Part shown: positions 54,800 to 63,276 of the stretch, in pieces
Layout: each line of letters begins with the position of its first letter
Numbering within the stretch: the first letter of the stretch is position 1
From: Rhizobium sp. BK313
GTDB taxonomy: Bacteria > Pseudomonadota > Alphaproteobacteria > Rhizobiales > Rhizobiaceae
Assembly: GCF_014193655.1 (NCBI RefSeq)
Contig: NZ_JACHZQ010000006.1
Location: 124,001-188,000 of the forward strand
DNA: 64,000 nucleotides
Direction: 5' to 3'
Notes under the pieces: model-generated
The model's database searches: none
Seen by the model: the letters and a program-made list of their open reading frames with translations, nothing else
What the model was told of the DNA's origin: nothing
Translations under genes and position numbers: made by a program

Positions 54800-55804
54800 A
54801 TGAAGCAGCTCGCGTTACTTATTGGTCCAATACGTCGCCTCTGGCAGGAGCGACAAGATCTCATCGTGGAGCGCGATCATTTGCGCGCGGAGGCGAACCG
54901 CGTTAGCGAACTCTCGAGCAAGCTTGCAAAATTGGAAGCGAGCTTGAGTGTGGCCAAAGCGAGCAACGACTCCTTTTACTTGCTAGGCGGTGTGTTTTCC
55001 GGCAGTGCAAACGCGGAATATATGGCGCATTCGTATCCCATCGCATCGGACTTTTTTCATCCGGCCTACCGGGACTTCCTAACTTCCTTCAACGATCATC
55101 CGTTCCAGATGCACAGGAAGCTATGGGAGTTCGCGTACATTCAGCACAAGCTGACCATTGGTGGCATGATCGCTCCGGGAAAACGGGGCCTGTGTTTCGG
55201 CGCCGGGCAGGAGCCGTTGCCCGCCCTCTTTGCTGCAAGAGGCTGCAGCATTCATGCCACTGACGCGCCATCGGAAATCATTGGTGAGAAATGGACAGAA
55301 AGCAAAGAGTTCTCGCGCGCGCTTTCCGATATGAATTACCGCGGGATGATTGACGAAAAAGAGTTCTTCGAGCGCGTCACCTACTCCACCGCTGACATGA
55401 ACCACATCCCTCCCGATCTCACGGGATTCGACTTCTGCTGGTCAGCTTGCTGCCTCGAACATCTTGGCAGCATCGAACTCGGCCTCGAATTCATTGCCAA
55501 CAGCCTGAAGACGATCAAGGTTGGCGGCATCTCCGTGCAGACGACAGAACTCAACCTATCCTCAAATGAGGAGACTGTTGAAAATGGCGATACCGTCCTG
55601 TTCCGCCGCAGGGATCTGGAAGGCTTCATCGAGCGGATGCGCGATGAGGGCCATGAGGTGGAGGGACTAACGGTCACCCCCACGGCAACGCCGATTGATC
55701 ACCATGTCGACGTACCGCCCTATAGCCACAACCCGCATCTTAAGCTTCTCCTGGGGCAATATGTGAGTACCTCGGTCGGCATCATGATCCGGCGCGGCAA
55801 ATAG
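54800..55804 (+). CDS. Putative SAM methyltransferase with N-terminal coiled coil
   Basis: A 334-residue protein. Residues 1-60 are helical with heptad-like spacing (GPIRRLWQERQDLIVERDHL, SSKLAKLEASLSVAK). The catalytic part has a GLCFGAGQEPLPALFAARG SAM loop, an acidic ATDAPSE and WSACCLEHLGSIELG as motif IV/post-IV, like methyltransf-11/25 types. The ATG at 54800 follows GAGAGGGGG, a strong site. Substrate unknown; probably the glycan of this locus. Confidence 0.72.
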   Translation: MKQLALLIGPIRRLWQERQDLIVERDHLRAEANRVSELSSKLAKLEASLSVAKASNDSFYLLGGVFSGSANAEYMAHSYPIASDFFHPAYRDFLTSFNDHPFQMHRKLWEFAYIQHKLTIGGMIAPGKRGLCFGAGQEPLPALFAARGCSIHATDAPSEIIGEKWTESKEFSRALSDMNYRGMIDEKEFFERVTYSTADMNHIPPDLTGFDFCWSACCLEHLGSIELGLEFIANSLKTIKVGGISVQTTELNLSSNEETVENGDTVLFRRRDLEGFIERMRDEGHEVEGLTVTPTATPIDHHVDVPPYSHNPHLKLLLGQYVSTSVGIMIRRGK

Positions 55805-56032
55805 CCTGTACTTGGGAGAAAAAGTTGCCCACGCGCCGCCGACTTGGCCAAGTGAGTCTCAGCCCGCAATCGCCGAAACAAAAATGGCCGCCCTCGCTCA
55901 CCAGCATCTTAGCCAGTGCCGATGCAGCACGGAAAAGATGCCCGGACGAGCCGATATGGTGGGGATGGAGTTGTCACTCCATTGGGTCTGCGTTACTGCT
56001 TCGCCCAAAGCGACTAATCGGGACGATTGCGG
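55805..56032. other. Intergenic gap, no gene seen
   Basis: Some 228 bp before the membrane-protein gene. Two short overlapping frames are not credible genes. Confidence 0.4.
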
Positions 56033-58303
56033 ATGAATTTTGACCATATTGCCGAAGTGCTCATCCACGCGATGGTTGGGACACTGAGGTCATCAATCAT
56101 TACGATCGTGCTGTTATTGATAGGGTTCCCCGTATCGAATTTTTTTTCGGCTCGCACTGGCGTAAAGGTGACCGCAGCATTCGGCATTATGTGTGGGATG
56201 CTTTTGGTTTCAGTAGCCTCTTGGTATGCTTTTAGGTTTGGTATCAGCGTAAAGCTGCCTTTTGCGACCTTAATCGTGATCGGCACAATCTGCGTAGTTG
56301 TTGCAGGTACTCGATATTTGAAGGCGAACGGACCCGCGACGATCCGCAAACAATTGCCACCATTGATGGCGACCGCGGCAACATTCCTGTTGCCGGTTTT
56401 TGCATACAGCATACTGAGTTTTGCCAAGATCAAGGTCGGCGCTTTGCCGCTGCTGACGAACGGCAACGGCGATCTTCTCGCGTACCTGAAATCGGGTGTA
56501 GTGCTTCTCGATTTGCCGTCAGCGACAACGATATTGAGCTCGATGGATCTCCGTGATTTCATCACGACCGACGTCTATGGTTGCTTTAATTTGGTTGCAA
56601 TGTCGTCTTTCGTATTGCGGGTCGGCGTCGAAAAATGTGCGATACCAGTAATGGGTGTCGCCATAGGACTGGTCGCTCTTGGCATCGTCAATATATGTCA
56701 ACGGGTGTTCGCTTTGCCCGCACGTCTGGCAGCCGTGATCGCCATATTGGTAACGACCTCCACGCTGTTCTCCTATATCGTTCTCTGCTATTTCCTCGCC
56801 CAGATGTTCTTCATGGGGCTCCTTTTGGTGTCGATCCTCTATATCGCCGAGGCCACCAACAAGACGGCATCATCCGTACACGCCGCCATTGCCACAATTT
56901 TGATATGCTCTGCCACCGTGATGTTCGTTTATCATCCCTGGTATGTCCAATACCTATTGTTGGCCTCATTCGCCTTCGGCGTCGCGCTCGTTGTCAGGAA
57001 CTCGCCAGTTACATTAAGGAGTTTCTTTGCGGCGGGACTGGCCTCGCTTGGAATGTTGCTGGCCGTCAACCTTTTCGACCTCATCCTCGGCACCAGCCGC
57101 TACGTCATAGCCGCAAAGAAGATAATCTTTGCGGCTACCGCCGATGCGGGATGGCCAAAACCGTTTGTAAATCTTGCCTTGCTTCTCGGTGCACCAGTGC
57201 CATGGCAGGCGTCGGATTCATATCTTTCCGCCGGCATTCAATCACTACCCGTGATCCTTGTCGCCTGTGGCTGCCTGGTCATTGCTCTAAAATTCGACAG
57301 GACGGATAATCGAGCTGCCCGACTTTTCACACTCGGCTGTTTTGGCTTCTCAACAGCGCTTTATCTGGTGGCCTGGGGAGTATTTGGCGAATCCTATAAG
57401 CAATGGAAGTTTGCATCCACGTTACCCTTTACGATGGGGTTCGTTGTTGTGGCTTACATTCTCTGCCTTCTCCTCCTCCTATACCGTGGCCATGGCGCGC
57501 GAGCGATATTCAAGGGAGTGCTGACGGTCATCGCTCTATGTATAGTTGCGAATATCACGCTATATTTCACCGATGTGAGCAAAAATGCTTTCTATTTCCG
57601 CGAGAGCTTACGCGATGTGGCCAAAGCGGAAGATATTCCGACAGCGCAAGCCGTCTATATTGATGTTCCCGAAGTTATAGAGCGAATGGCTGCCGCTATC
57701 TACGTCAATAACAAACCAATCGTCTTTTCGCGCGCTACCAACTACGGCGCGAGCTCGAAGGAAGACTTGGTAAAATACACAGAGATAGCTTCCCTTCGCC
57801 AGGACTGCGTTGGACGAAAGAGCATTAAGTTGGTTACCGGCATTTCGGCAAAGGGCGCCGACCGCATGTTGCCGGTGAAAACTGAGATAGATTTGGCGGG
57901 AACTGAAACGGACTGCCTCAGATTGACTGGCTTCTCAGGTTCAGAATCGTGGGGACGTTGGACGAACGGAAACAACGCATCTCTCGAAGCCACATGTGAA
58001 TGTGATTTAACAAAACAAGCGACCAATATTGTTCTTAAGGCCGGCACATATCTCGTGCCCGGCAAAGTTGAACGTCAGCGAATTATTTTCCGAGTGAACG
58101 GATCGGCACCACAGACGGTGGATATGAACTCAATGGACAAAAAAGACATCGTTCTGGCCGCTCCGGGTGATCCGGCAAATCCATCCTTGTTGGACGTTGA
58201 AATGGAATTTCCTGATGCTACATCGCCAGCCCGGGCGGGCTCAAGTGACGACCGCCTGCTTGGCTTGGCGATATCCAGCTTTTCGATTGTGCCAAAAGAC
58301 TAG
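56033..58303 (+). CDS. Large polytopic membrane protein of the polysaccharide locus
   Basis: A 756-residue protein with about 13 membrane helices spread over residues ~18-525 and a soluble C-terminal domain (~530-756) with a Cys-containing, beta-rich end (ATCECDLTKQATNIVLKAG). The architecture recalls GT-C glycosyltransferases or Wzy-like polymerases, but I see no diagnostic motif. It starts at ATG 56033, near a TTG two codons earlier. It precedes a GtrB/GtrA pair, so it could be the matching glucosyltransferase-like (Gtr type C) partner that uses a polyprenyl-phosphate sugar. That role is inference. Confidence 0.6.
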   Translation: MNFDHIAEVLIHAMVGTLRSSIITIVLLLIGFPVSNFFSARTGVKVTAAFGIMCGMLLVSVASWYAFRFGISVKLPFATLIVIGTICVVVAGTRYLKANGPATIRKQLPPLMATAATFLLPVFAYSILSFAKIKVGALPLLTNGNGDLLAYLKSGVVLLDLPSATTILSSMDLRDFITTDVYGCFNLVAMSSFVLRVGVEKCAIPVMGVAIGLVALGIVNICQRVFALPARLAAVIAILVTTSTLFSYIVLCYFLAQMFFMGLLLVSILYIAEATNKTASSVHAAIATILICSATVMFVYHPWYVQYLLLASFAFGVALVVRNSPVTLRSFFAAGLASLGMLLAVNLFDLILGTSRYVIAAKKIIFAATADAGWPKPFVNLALLLGAPVPWQASDSYLSAGIQSLPVILVACGCLVIALKFDRTDNRAARLFTLGCFGFSTALYLVAWGVFGESYKQWKFASTLPFTMGFVVVAYILCLLLLLYRGHGARAIFKGVLTVIALCIVANITLYFTDVSKNAFYFRESLRDVAKAEDIPTAQAVYIDVPEVIERMAAAIYVNNKPIVFSRATNYGASSKEDLVKYTEIASLRQDCVGRKSIKLVTGISAKGADRMLPVKTEIDLAGTETDCLRLTGFSGSESWGRWTNGNNASLEATCECDLTKQATNIVLKAGTYLVPGKVERQRIIFRVNGSAPQTVDMNSMDKKDIVLAAPGDPANPSLLDVEMEFPDATSPARAGSSDDRLLGLAISSFSIVPKD

Positions 58304-58683
58304 CACTAGACGCGCCACGTAAATGGTACCGCAGAGTTGCTTTTGGCGCGACGAAAGCAACATCGTTCCTGCATGCGAAGACGAGTGGGAAACCCGTTAT
58401 GTTCAGGGCCTAAGTTAAGATCGACGATTGGACCGCTCCGGAGGCGGACAGTGCGAGCAAACTCTAGCTCCAAAGGCATTTGGCAGTAGAAACGCGGCGG
58501 CTCATCGGCCGCAATGTTTCGTTCAGCAGTTGATCCATTGCCGATAAATTATAGAAGACCAACAATCCTCCCGCTGATCCCGGTTTTGGATAATGTCGGC
58601 ACTTGCGGGCAATCGGACTTTACCAAACCGCCGGGTCTGTATATCAGCTTCGATGGAATCAAATAGGTAGACCAGAGATTGCT
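58304..58683. other. Intergenic region, no gene seen
   Basis: 380 bp between the membrane-protein gene and the GtrB-like gene. An in-frame extension of gtrB to 58603 has no ribosome site. A promoter for the Gtr block may lie here but is not identified. Confidence 0.4.
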
Positions 58684-59631
58684 ATGGTTCCGCAAATTTC
58701 CCTGATTGTCCCCGTTTATAAGGAAGAGGCGAACATCCGCCCTTTTCTTGCTCGAGCCGAAGCGGTGTTCGAAAAAATGGGAAAAACATACGAGATTATT
58801 TTCTCCTTGGATCCGTCACCGGATCGTACCGAGGAGGTTATTCTCGAGGAAATCAATCGTAACTCCAATATCAAGCTCCTGTTGTTTTCGCGCCGGTTCG
58901 GACAACCCGCCGCCACCATGGCAGGCATATTGGCCTGCACTGGTGAGACGTGCGTCGTGATAGATGTCGACCTCCAGGATCAACCGGAACTGATCGAACA
59001 GCTTTATGGCAAACTCTCCGAAGGCTTCGAGGTGGTGTATGCCACGCGCCGCAGCCGACGCGGCGAGACTTGGTTCAAGCGTCTGATTTCGCATTTCGGC
59101 TATACCGTCATCAACAAGCTGAGCGACGTCAAAATCCCCCGCAACACCGGCGATTTCAGGATCATGACGCGCCGCGTTATCGAACAGCTGCGGCAACTTA
59201 ATGAGACCCACGGATTTCTGAGGGGCTTGGTCGCATACGTTGGTTTCAAGCAGGGGTTCATCGAATATGATCGCGACGAACGATTTGCTGGAAAAGGAAA
59301 CTATAACCGGCTGACCGGATCGTTTAAGATCGGTCTGAATGGGCTGGTCAGCTTCTCCTCGCGTCCCCTATTCATGATGTCGATTGCCGGTTTCATCCTT
59401 GCCGCATTCAGCTTCCTGCTTGGCGCGTGGTATGTTCTCCAGAAGATCATCGGGATAGATTTGTCCGCCGGCCTCTCAACGACAGTTCTAATCGTCACCT
59501 TCTTCTCAGGCGTCCAGCTGCTTGGGCTCGGCCTTATCGGCGAATACGTCGGTAGAATCTATGACGAGGTCAAGCGCCGGCCAATGTACATCGTCGATCG
59601 GCAGGTTAATTTTACGGAGCAGAAGTCGTGA
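58684..59631 (+). CDS. GtrB/DPM1-like polyprenyl-phosphate glycosyltransferase (GT2)
   Basis: A 315-residue enzyme that transfers a sugar from a nucleotide donor to polyprenyl phosphate on the cytoplasmic face. The GT-A domain has LIVPVYKEEANIRPFL, the DVDLQDQP metal-binding motif and NTGDFRIM. Two membrane helices follow at ~230-295 (RPLFMMSIAGFILAAF; STTVLIVTFFSGVQLLG) and the IGEYVGRIYDEVKRRP end typical of GtrB/ArnC. The ATG at 58684 is chosen over 58603. It overlaps the next gene by GTGA. Confidence 0.88.
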   Translation: MVPQISLIVPVYKEEANIRPFLARAEAVFEKMGKTYEIIFSLDPSPDRTEEVILEEINRNSNIKLLLFSRRFGQPAATMAGILACTGETCVVIDVDLQDQPELIEQLYGKLSEGFEVVYATRRSRRGETWFKRLISHFGYTVINKLSDVKIPRNTGDFRIMTRRVIEQLRQLNETHGFLRGLVAYVGFKQGFIEYDRDERFAGKGNYNRLTGSFKIGLNGLVSFSSRPLFMMSIAGFILAAFSFLLGAWYVLQKIIGIDLSAGLSTTVLIVTFFSGVQLLGLGLIGEYVGRIYDEVKRRPMYIVDRQVNFTEQKS

Positions 59632-60497
59632 TCCCATTTAAGCTTCCCTCTCCCCAAGGCTATACCGAAGAGCCCGTGTGGAATGGCCGTGAGTTCGTTA
59701 TAGGCGACAAGACGCTTCCTATATTGGAATACAGCGAAAATTTTGAAGGTTGGTCTGACGACCTTACCCAACTTCACGAAGAAGCAGCCGGTGAACATCA
59801 CCCCATCGACGTGGCGTCCCGAACTCGCGCAATTAAAGAGATTGAGAAGTACAAAGGATCCGGCGATAGGGTCGTGATGGACATTGGTTGTTCATCGGGA
59901 TTTTTGCTCCGAGACATGTCTAGCGCGCTTCCAGATTGTTCGCTGATCGGTGCGGATGTGGTCAAAGCACCTCTTATCAAGTTAGCGAGGGATCTTCCCA
60001 ACATTCCGTTGGTTCGCTTCGATCTGCTGCAATGCCCGCTGCCGCCGGAATCCGTCGACGTCATTGTCATGCTCAATGTCTTCGAGCACATAGGAGACGA
60101 TGTGCTGGCCATGAAGCGAGCATATGATCTTCTAAAGCCGGGCGGCCTCTTGGTCGTTGAAGTGCCCGCAGGACCCAGATTATTTGGTCCCTATGATGTC
60201 GAACTCCACCATTTTCGTCGATATACCCGGAGAGAGCTCCATCAAAAGCTGAGCAACGCGGGCTTTCGCATAGCAAGCGAATCTCACCTCGGCTTCCTAC
60301 TGTTTCCAATGTTTGCTTTGGTGAAGCTGAAGGACAAGTATTTTGGCGCAAAAAGCGCCAAGAATACGGTGACACGTCAGGCCGCCTCGACTAGAAACAG
60401 CGTACTCATGGAACTGCTGATGAAGATTGAGGTCAATTTCCTGTCGGGAATCTCGCTTCCCTTTGGCATCCGAGTGACGATGACAGCCATAAAGTAG
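59628..60497 (+). CDS. Class I SAM-dependent methyltransferase
   Basis: A 289-residue methyltransferase. The SAM loop is VVMDIGCSSGFLLRD, the acidic residue is in LIGADVVKA, and motif IV/post-IV is VDVIVMLNVFEHIGDD. A C-terminal part with hydrophobic helices follows (SHLGFLLFPMFALVKLK). The GTG start at 59628 overlaps the GtrB stop by 4 nt, so translation is coupled. It may methylate the lipid-linked sugar or the nucleotide sugar used by GtrB (inference). Confidence 0.82.
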   Translation: MIPFKLPSPQGYTEEPVWNGREFVIGDKTLPILEYSENFEGWSDDLTQLHEEAAGEHHPIDVASRTRAIKEIEKYKGSGDRVVMDIGCSSGFLLRDMSSALPDCSLIGADVVKAPLIKLARDLPNIPLVRFDLLQCPLPPESVDVIVMLNVFEHIGDDVLAMKRAYDLLKPGGLLVVEVPAGPRLFGPYDVELHHFRRYTRRELHQKLSNAGFRIASESHLGFLLFPMFALVKLKDKYFGAKSAKNTVTRQAASTRNSVLMELLMKIEVNFLSGISLPFGIRVTMTAIK

Positions 60498-60600
60498 CAC
60501 AATACGCTGACGCGTGTTATTGGCGGCCGCCGTGATGGGGATGGAAGCCTCGCTCACAGGGGTGGAGGCCACTGTCCACAGCAACGGGACGAAGTAAACG

Positions 60601-61002
60601 ATGAATCTCCTTCACGACCCGAGGTTTCAGGTCATAAAGTACTTTTTGGTAGGAGCGTTGACTGCGGCGCTGTATTTCTCAGTTCTTTTCTTGACGGTAA
60701 CGGTCCTCCATCTCCATCACGTCGTCGCCGTCAGTATTTCTTATTTCTGTGCAATTGCTTTCCATTTTTCCGCAAACAAAATATTTACGTTTAGAAGCAG
60801 GAGCCCCAAAATACTTATGGAGGCCCTGCGTTACATCTGCCTGGTCGTTGTGAACTACATCATCACTTTGATCGTCGTCTATATTGTGGTTGACGTCTCA
60901 GGTCAGTCCACATACCTCGGCGTTGGCGTCGCGGTTGCCGTCACGGTTGGACTGGGGTATGGGGTCACGAAACTGTGGGTTTTCCAGCATAGCAGGGGGT
61001 AA
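60601..61002 (+). CDS. GtrA family membrane protein
   Basis: A 133-residue protein with four membrane helices: FLVGALTAALYFSVLFLTV, VVAVSISYFCAIAFHF, YICLVVVNYIITLIVV and YLGVGVAVAVTVGLGY. It has the GtrA hallmark SANKIFTFRS and a KLWVF end. GtrA proteins are thought to flip polyprenyl-phosphate-linked sugars across the membrane, or to assist that step. It lies between the methyltransferase and sugar-nucleotide genes, with the GtrB partner two genes upstream. Confidence 0.9.
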   Translation: MNLLHDPRFQVIKYFLVGALTAALYFSVLFLTVTVLHLHHVVAVSISYFCAIAFHFSANKIFTFRSRSPKILMEALRYICLVVVNYIITLIVVYIVVDVSGQSTYLGVGVAVAVTVGLGYGVTKLWVFQHSRG

Positions 61003-61004
61003 TT

Positions 61005-61967
61005 TTGGCTAGCACATTTGTGGTGACGGGTTGCGCGGGCTTCATCGGAAGCAATCTGGTCGATCGTCTGCTCGGTGACGGACATGCAGTCATCGGCGTC
61101 GACAATTTTTCGACCGGCCAACGCCCTTTCCTCGAAGGCGCGCTAGCAAATGCGAATTTCCGGCTGGTCGAGATGGATATTCTCGATCTTGACCTCCTGA
61201 AGGCCGCTTTTCACGGCGCGGACGCAGTGTTTCACCTGGCCGCAAATGCTGATGTTCGCTTTGGTACGGAGCATCCGCGCAAAGATCTCGAGCAGAATAC
61301 CATCGCGACCTATAACGTGCTGGAGGCAATGCGCGCTAACGGCGTTCGCAAGATCGCGTTCTCGTCGACCGGCTCGGTCTATGGGGAAGCGCCAGTCATT
61401 CCCACTCCGGAAGACGGTCCCTTCCCTATACAGACTTCCCTCTATGGCGCCTCGAAGGCTGCTGGAGAAGGCTTGATTTCGGCCTATTGCGAGGGCTTCG
61501 GATTCCAAGCCTGCATCTTCCGTTTCGTGTCCATTCTCGGCGAGCGCTACACACACGGCCATGTTTTCGACTTCTATGAGAAGCTGAAGAAAGATCCGAC
61601 GCGTCTTCCGGTGCTCGGCAACGGCAAGCAGCGCAAATCCTACCTCCACGTTCAGGATTGCATCGATGCGATCCTCCTGGCGATGGAAAAGGCTGAAGCG
61701 AAGGTCAACATTTTCAATTTGGGTGTCGACGGCTATTGCGAAGTCAACGACTCGATCGGCTGGATATGTGAGACATTGGGACTGTCCCCAAAGCTGGAAT
61801 ATAGCGGCGGAGATCGCGGCTGGATCGGCGACAACCCATTCATTTTTCTTGATACCAAGCGCATCCAATCGCTGGGCTGGAAGCCGAAGTATTCAATCCG
61901 GGACGGCGTTTTGAAGACGGTTGAATACCTTCGGGCAAACGAATGGGTCTTTAACGCAAGGACGTAA
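61005..61967 (+). CDS. NAD-dependent nucleotide-sugar epimerase/dehydratase (extended SDR)
   Basis: A 320-residue SDR similar to UDP-glucose 4-epimerases. It has a TGCAGFIGSNLVD cofactor site, GVDNFSTG, FHLAANADVR, the SSTGSVYGE catalytic serine region and YGASKAAGE (Tyr-x3-Lys), plus a RFVSILGERYTHGH substrate loop. The TTG start at 61005 follows AGGGGG and is 2 nt after the gtrA stop. It probably prepares the sugar that GtrB loads onto lipid. The exact substrate is not determinable from sequence alone. Confidence 0.87.
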   Translation: MASTFVVTGCAGFIGSNLVDRLLGDGHAVIGVDNFSTGQRPFLEGALANANFRLVEMDILDLDLLKAAFHGADAVFHLAANADVRFGTEHPRKDLEQNTIATYNVLEAMRANGVRKIAFSSTGSVYGEAPVIPTPEDGPFPIQTSLYGASKAAGEGLISAYCEGFGFQACIFRFVSILGERYTHGHVFDFYEKLKKDPTRLPVLGNGKQRKSYLHVQDCIDAILLAMEKAEAKVNIFNLGVDGYCEVNDSIGWICETLGLSPKLEYSGGDRGWIGDNPFIFLDTKRIQSLGWKPKYSIRDGVLKTVEYLRANEWVFNART

Positions 61968-61968
61968 A

Positions 61969-63276
61969 ATGAAAGTTTGCGTACAAGGGCTTTGGCACCT
62001 TGGCTCCGTAACTGCCGCCTGCCTGGCCAGCGTTGGGCACGATGTGGTCGGCCTCGACGACAATTCGGAGGTCATCGCTGGCCTGAAAAAGGGGGCGGCT
62101 CCGCTCCTGGAACCCGGACTTGACGATCTTCTAGCGGCAGGTTTGGCCAGCGGGAAACTTGGTTTCACAACCGATCCGACCTCAGCGTTGGCCGACGCTG
62201 ATGTTCTTTGGGTCGCCTACGACACGCCCGTCGATGATGATGATCGCGCAGATGTGCGATACGTTTCATCGAGGATCGAGGCGAGCTTGCCCCATCTCAA
62301 ATCTGGCGCCGTCGTGCTCATCTCGTCGCAAATGCCCGTTGGCTCCATCGCGGCGTTGGAGACATATTCCCGGTCGATCGGCCGCGATCATCTGCACTTT
62401 GCGTGCAGCCCCGAGAATTTGCGTCTGGGCGGCGCACTAAAAGTCTTCCTCAGCCCGGACAGAATCGTCATAGGCGTACGGGATGCGATCACGAAAGAAC
62501 GCCTTGCGGCGCTCTTGTCACCGGTGACCGACAAACTCGAGTGGATGTCGGTTGAATCGGCCGAGATGACAAAACATGCTATCAACGCGTTTCTCGCAAC
62601 GTCGGTGACTTTCGCAAATGAGATTGCGGCCATCTGTGAGTTGGTCGGCGCCGACGCAAAGGAGGTCGAGCGCGGCTTGAAGACCGAGGCACGCATCGGT
62701 CCTAAGGCATATTTGTCGCCGGGTGGGCCATTTGCCGGAGGAACGCTGGCGCGTGACATCGAATTCCTTCGCGAGGCAAGCGGTGGCAAAGGTGGCCTCG
62801 CAACACCGCTTCTTTCCTCCGTAAAAGTCAGCAATGACGAGCACAAGACGTGGACACGCCGAAAAATTGGCGGTCTGGTGAATGCCTTGTCAGGGGTCAA
62901 GGTCGCTGTATGGGGTCTCACCTACAAGCCTGGCACCAGCACCTTGCGGCGATCGCAATCAGTGGAACTATGCGACTGGCTTATGGCTCAGGGTGCTGCC
63001 GTCCAGGTGCATGATCCGGCAGCCACTGAATTGCCGGAGCGGTGGGCAGGATCGGTTCACCGCCATCAAGATGCGGTTGAGGCAGCGCGTGGCGCCCGGA
63101 TTCTGGTAATCGGGACCGAGTGGCCAGAGTATCGAAACCGTGTTGAAACGCTGCCGATGCCTGAATGCCGACAACTCGCAGTAATTGACGCAAATCGCTT
63201 TGTGCAAGCACAGGCAAAGGCATTGGGTTTAACTTACATCGCTGTAGGCAGCCCGCAGTCCGAAGGAATGTCCTAG
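61969..63276 (+). CDS. UDP-glucose/GDP-mannose dehydrogenase-like protein lacking the catalytic Cys
   Basis: A 435-residue protein with the three-domain UGD layout: an NAD fold starting VCVQGLWHLGSVTAA, a central helical domain with the conserved EMTKHAINAFLA (Lys202 by my count), and a C-terminal domain with WGLTYKPGTSTLRRS. The catalytic-cysteine motif (GFGGSCxPKD in the family) reads PFAGGTLARD here, putting Thr259 at the Cys position. So the usual two-step oxidation to a uronic acid is doubtful. The ATG at 61969 is 1 nt after the previous stop. It may act as an alcohol dehydrogenase/ketoreductase-like or regulatory paralogue. Confidence 0.8.
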   Translation: MKVCVQGLWHLGSVTAACLASVGHDVVGLDDNSEVIAGLKKGAAPLLEPGLDDLLAAGLASGKLGFTTDPTSALADADVLWVAYDTPVDDDDRADVRYVSSRIEASLPHLKSGAVVLISSQMPVGSIAALETYSRSIGRDHLHFACSPENLRLGGALKVFLSPDRIVIGVRDAITKERLAALLSPVTDKLEWMSVESAEMTKHAINAFLATSVTFANEIAAICELVGADAKEVERGLKTEARIGPKAYLSPGGPFAGGTLARDIEFLREASGGKGGLATPLLSSVKVSNDEHKTWTRRKIGGLVNALSGVKVAVWGLTYKPGTSTLRRSQSVELCDWLMAQGAAVQVHDPAATELPERWAGSVHRHQDAVEAARGARILVIGTEWPEYRNRVETLPMPECRQLAVIDANRFVQAQAKALGLTYIAVGSPQSEGMS

